This document shows, in pieces, positions 61,698 through 64,000 of a stretch of DNA of 64,000 bases. This stretch comes from Thiohalocapsa sp. (GTDB taxonomy: Bacteria; Pseudomonadota; Gammaproteobacteria; Chromatiales; Chromatiaceae), in NCBI RefSeq assembly GCF_022340605.1, contig NZ_JAJDNQ010000076.1, positions 1 to 64,000 on the forward strand, written 5' to 3'. Position 1 is the stretch's first letter. Every line of letters starts with the position of its first letter. The position numbers were made by a program, and so were the translations under genes. Under the pieces are notes generated by a model. The model was not told the DNA's origin, did not search any database, and saw nothing but the letters and a program-made list of their open reading frames with translations.

Positions 61698-62038
61698 ACG
61701 GTCGACTCCAATCGTGCTGTCGGATGGGTTGCTGTCGGGTGCCATAAGTGTTCGGGAAAATTGCGTGCCATCCCCGGCGCATCAAGGGCCGGCAAGCGAT
61801 CAAGCGACCCGCCGGCCGAAGCTAGGGCGATGTGCCGTTTAGAATACCCCGCCTGAGGAAGCGGGCCGGCGGTGGAACTGTCGAGGCCGTCGGGTCACCT
61901 AAACCCGTCGCATCCACATTACGTCAGAAACCGGAAACCCGCGCGCATGTCAGTCACCGCCGAAAACGACGAAACCGGGCGCGCACGCCACCCTCATCAG
62001 CCCCGACCAGGTATTCCGTCACCGGGGGAACCGCTCCG
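61698..62038. other. Divergent gap upstream of cytochrome c'
   Basis: This 341-bp gap is between divergent genes. I see no strong promoter match, no dispersed repeat and no RNA gene. Confidence 0.5.
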
Positions 62039-62722
62039 ATGCCAATAAAATCGACGCGCAGTCCGGCCGACGCAGCCGTGTCGCGCCGGGCTCACAGCCG
62101 CTTACGCCAGATGCGGGACCGGATGCCGGGGCGGATTCGGGACCTGATCCTGGCAGCGGGAATGGCAATCGGCGTCGCCGCGCTGCTGGCGGGTCCGACG
62201 CTTGCCTCGTCCGCGGCGCCGGCCACACAGGAACGTGCGCAGCCCGCGGCCACAACGGTCCCGGGCATCCCGGAGGTGCAGGACATCGACGCGCTGGCGC
62301 CCATCCCACTGCGCCGCGAGATCTCCCGGGCCGAGGGCCGCATCAGCGACTTGCGCAAGGAGCGCGCTGCCGAGCTGGCGGGCCTCGATGCCGCGGCTGC
62401 CGAGGCGCGGTCCGCCATGGAGCAGGCACGGGCGACACCGCAGTCGCGCCACGGAGTACCGGCGACGGGCGGCACCGCCTACGCGGCCAACACGGCCGAC
62501 GCGGCTGGAACAGCCCCCCTGCTGAACGCGGACACCCACGCCCAACGCCGCCGCGAGATCGACGAGCGCTATGCCCGGCTGCTGGCCAAGGCCGAGGCCC
62601 GCCTGGAGCGGCTGCTGGACCGCCAGGCGGTCATCGACCCCGATGCGCCGGACCAACGGCGGCTGCGCCATGCCGGCAACCCCGACACGGCGGCACACTG
62701 GCCGGAACCCGCGGGCGAGTGA
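62039..62722 (+). CDS. Hypothetical exported or membrane-anchored coiled-coil protein
   Basis: A 227-residue protein with a basic start, one hydrophobic segment (LILAAGMAIGVAALLAGPTL, about 37-56) that may be a late signal peptide or anchor, and an Ala/Arg/Glu-rich remainder. Helical segments (about 90-135 and 165-200) look like coiled coils. GGGGGAA stands before ATG 62039. The family is not recognised. Confidence 0.6.
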   Translation: MPIKSTRSPADAAVSRRAHSRLRQMRDRMPGRIRDLILAAGMAIGVAALLAGPTLASSAAPATQERAQPAATTVPGIPEVQDIDALAPIPLRREISRAEGRISDLRKERAAELAGLDAAAAEARSAMEQARATPQSRHGVPATGGTAYAANTADAAGTAPLLNADTHAQRRREIDERYARLLAKAEARLERLLDRQAVIDPDAPDQRRLRHAGNPDTAAHWPEPAGE

Positions 62723-62791
62723 CCATCTGGCTCGTGTGGGCGTTCGCGTGATCCGGCGCGCCGGCTCTCACTGCCGGGTCACCATGTTGGC

Positions 62792-63181
62792 TCACTGGGC
62801 TGGCTCGAACAGCGCCCGCCACCGATGCGGATCGAACAGCAACTCGATGCGCGTGATGCGCCCGCCCTGCACGCTGGCCCACTGCGCCGCGGGGGTGGAG
62901 ATGCGCTCAGAGAGCTGGGTCTCGAACACGAGCCAATGGCAGACCTCGTCGCCGTCCACGAAGACCCGCCGGCGCTGGATGCCGAGCAGGATGCCGCCGG
63001 TCATCATCATGTACTCGAGAAACGCCGCACCGTCGTGGATGCTGGCGATGGGGCTCACGTAGCTGAAGCCATCGGGTGCAATCAGCGCGGCTATCGCATC
63101 GTGGTCGTGGGACGCGAGGGCGTCGAGATAGGCATCGACGACAGCTCGCGCGGATTCGTTCAGGGCATCGCAGGCAGGCAT
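62792..63181 (-). CDS. SnoaL/NTF2-like fold protein
   Basis: A 129-residue protein with the cone-shaped NTF2-like pattern. The first helix is ARAVVDAYLDALASHDHDAI, followed by AALIAPDGFSYVSPIASIHD, then the strands RRRVFVDGDEVCHWLVFETQ and ITRIELLFDPHRW. Members are isomerases, hydrolases or ligand-binding proteins, so function is open. ATG 63181 is used; a longer upstream frame is Arg/Cys-rich and improbable. Confidence 0.8.
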   Translation of the reverse strand: MPACDALNESARAVVDAYLDALASHDHDAIAALIAPDGFSYVSPIASIHDGAAFLEYMMMTGGILLGIQRRRVFVDGDEVCHWLVFETQLSERISTPAAQWASVQGGRITRIELLFDPHRWRALFEPAQ

Positions 63182-63345
63182 CCTCGGCCTCGCGCCGGGA
63201 GTTGAAACGATCCGCCCGATTCTAAGCCAAGGACGAGCCGTTGCCACGTCGTCTACCATGAGCACAGACTGGGGGCAGATCATCAGATGATGGCAGGCGA
63301 TGGCAGGCGCCAGGTTGTGGCCGCGCACCGCCCCGTCATCATGGC

Positions 63346-64000
63346 ATGAGCACCGACAAAGGCATCGACAACATGGCTGGCTGCAGAAAACCCGGCGTCG
63401 TGGACGTGTGCGACGAGGTCCAGGCCGAAAGCGCGACCGCCTTGGGCACACACGGCGCGGCCGGCACGGCATCCACTCCGAACTCGATACAGAGCCCGGT
63501 GGAGAAACCGGTGGAGAAACCGGTGGAGATCAGAGACCTCGGCGCCGGCTGGGCCGGGTGGGAGGTGAGCCTGCGCGGCAAGACCGCGGTGCGCCTCAGC
63601 GGGCAGGACTTCTTTATCACCGGCCGGCCGCAGCCCGGCATGTGGGTGCCGAAGGAAGGCAGCACGACCGCCCTGTTCATCTACAAGGCGTCGAATCCGA
63701 AGCGCGTTTTCCGGCTGGATTATCACGGCCTGAAGAGCACGGCGGGCCGCCCGGTGTGGCATTACAACGTCACCAAGGGCTTCGCCCACATCGATGGCCT
63801 CAAGACCACCGATCACGCCGTCACGGCGGGCAGCCAAGCCACGGGGCGTGCGCTGACCGTCTTTCGCTGGGGCGGCAGGGCGCTGTTCGTGGTGGGTGTC
63901 GGCATGAGCGTCTACGATGTCTGGCACGCGGAGCGCAGGGCGCGCGAGGTAGTGCGCCAAGTGGGCGGATGGACCGCCGGCATCGCCGCCGGCCGGTACT
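63346..64000 (+). CDS. Unrecognised protein with hydrophobic Gly-containing segment, 3' end outside the window
   Basis: From ATG 63346 the frame stays open to the window edge (218 codons). The N-terminal 50 residues are low in complexity and contain a triple VEKP repeat. A beta-rich domain (about 60-160) follows, with WVPKEGSTTALFIYKASNPK and RVFRLDYHGLK. The end has a hydrophobic stretch (GGRALFVVGVGMSVYDVW) and GGWTAGIAAGRY, which looks like the start of a Gly-rich membrane-active region. This layout recalls effector or polymorphic-toxin proteins, but the call is weak. The opposite strand is also open here but shows no family pattern. Confidence 0.6.
   Translation, partial: MSTDKGIDNMAGCRKPGVVDVCDEVQAESATALGTHGAAGTASTPNSIQSPVEKPVEKPVEIRDLGAGWAGWEVSLRGKTAVRLSGQDFFITGRPQPGMWVPKEGSTTALFIYKASNPKRVFRLDYHGLKSTAGRPVWHYNVTKGFAHIDGLKTTDHAVTAGSQATGRALTVFRWGGRALFVVGVGMSVYDVWHAERRAREVVRQVGGWTAGIAAGRY

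Noticed and set aside
63283..63960. Minus-strand frame opposite the right-edge gene
   Set aside because: The plus-strand frame has a beta-rich domain pattern and stays open to the edge, while the minus frame is rich in His, Arg and Ala as typical of shadows. This choice is less certain than the others.

Overview
The window is high-GC DNA from a gammaproteobacterium, probably Chromatiales-like. The core gene order aroQ-accB-accC-prmA-dusB-fis-purH, together with dsbD, apaG-apaH, coaX next to a tRNA-Thr, and lpxA, fits that class. This placement is inference from gene content, because no rRNA lies in the window. The intergenic spaces are unusually rich in dispersed palindromic repeats.

Layout. 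1-5.7 kb: the inner part of an integrated element whose near edge is the 3' end of a tRNA-Thr gene. It carries an AlpA-type regulator, a DUF3987 primase-like P-loop protein, a ribbon-helix-helix protein and small unknown genes, mostly overlapping one another; no integrase is visible. 6-12 kb: coaX, an EmrAB-type efflux pair, a PBP7-like D,D-peptidase and a DMT transporter. 12.1-17 kb: a polyamine ABC importer potFGHI, broken up by repeat-filled gaps. 17-20.6 kb: an intact antitoxin with a dead relE toxin, then groES-groEL under a CIRCE operator. 20.6-37 kb: the housekeeping run fxsA, cutA, dsbD, tlpA, aroQ, accBC, prmA, dusB, fis, purH, lpxA, apaG, apaH and a membrane transglutaminase. 37-42.5 kb: a ceramidase-like membrane protein, a serpin, and a second efflux operon (marR-emrA-emrB). 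42.5-47.3 kb: a decayed region with a cupin, a tautomerase and an SDR between fragments of at least four other genes. 47.3-53.6 kb: two secreted serine hydrolases and a MocA-VWA-DnaJ gene set facing a DUF533 protein. 54-59.6 kb: a sugar PTS reduced to two large proteins, an EIIA-HPr-EI fusion and an EIIC-EIIB protein with a degenerate second EIIB. 60-64 kb: cytochrome c' with a di-haem cytochrome, small unknown proteins, and the start of an unrecognised protein running off the right edge.

How parts work together. PtsG/NagE-type EIICB would take phosphate from the EIIA domain of the fusion protein to import a hexose or N-acetylhexosamine. DsbD passes electrons to periplasmic thiol proteins, possibly including the adjacent TlpA-like protein. 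AccB and AccC form the biotin carboxylase half of acetyl-CoA carboxylase, and PotF delivers polyamines to PotGHI.

The most unusual material is the repeat landscape. Two element types (here B and C), ending in GTGCAC-like termini, occur together at two loci. At one locus the pair sits inside a further repeat (D) whose uninterrupted version is present elsewhere in the window. Element C holds a 16-bp-stem hairpin and a hexanucleotide tract of variable length. Another palindromic family (A) abuts or truncates two small genes. Also notable are a DsbD with two N-terminal alpha domains and the rearranged PTS proteins.
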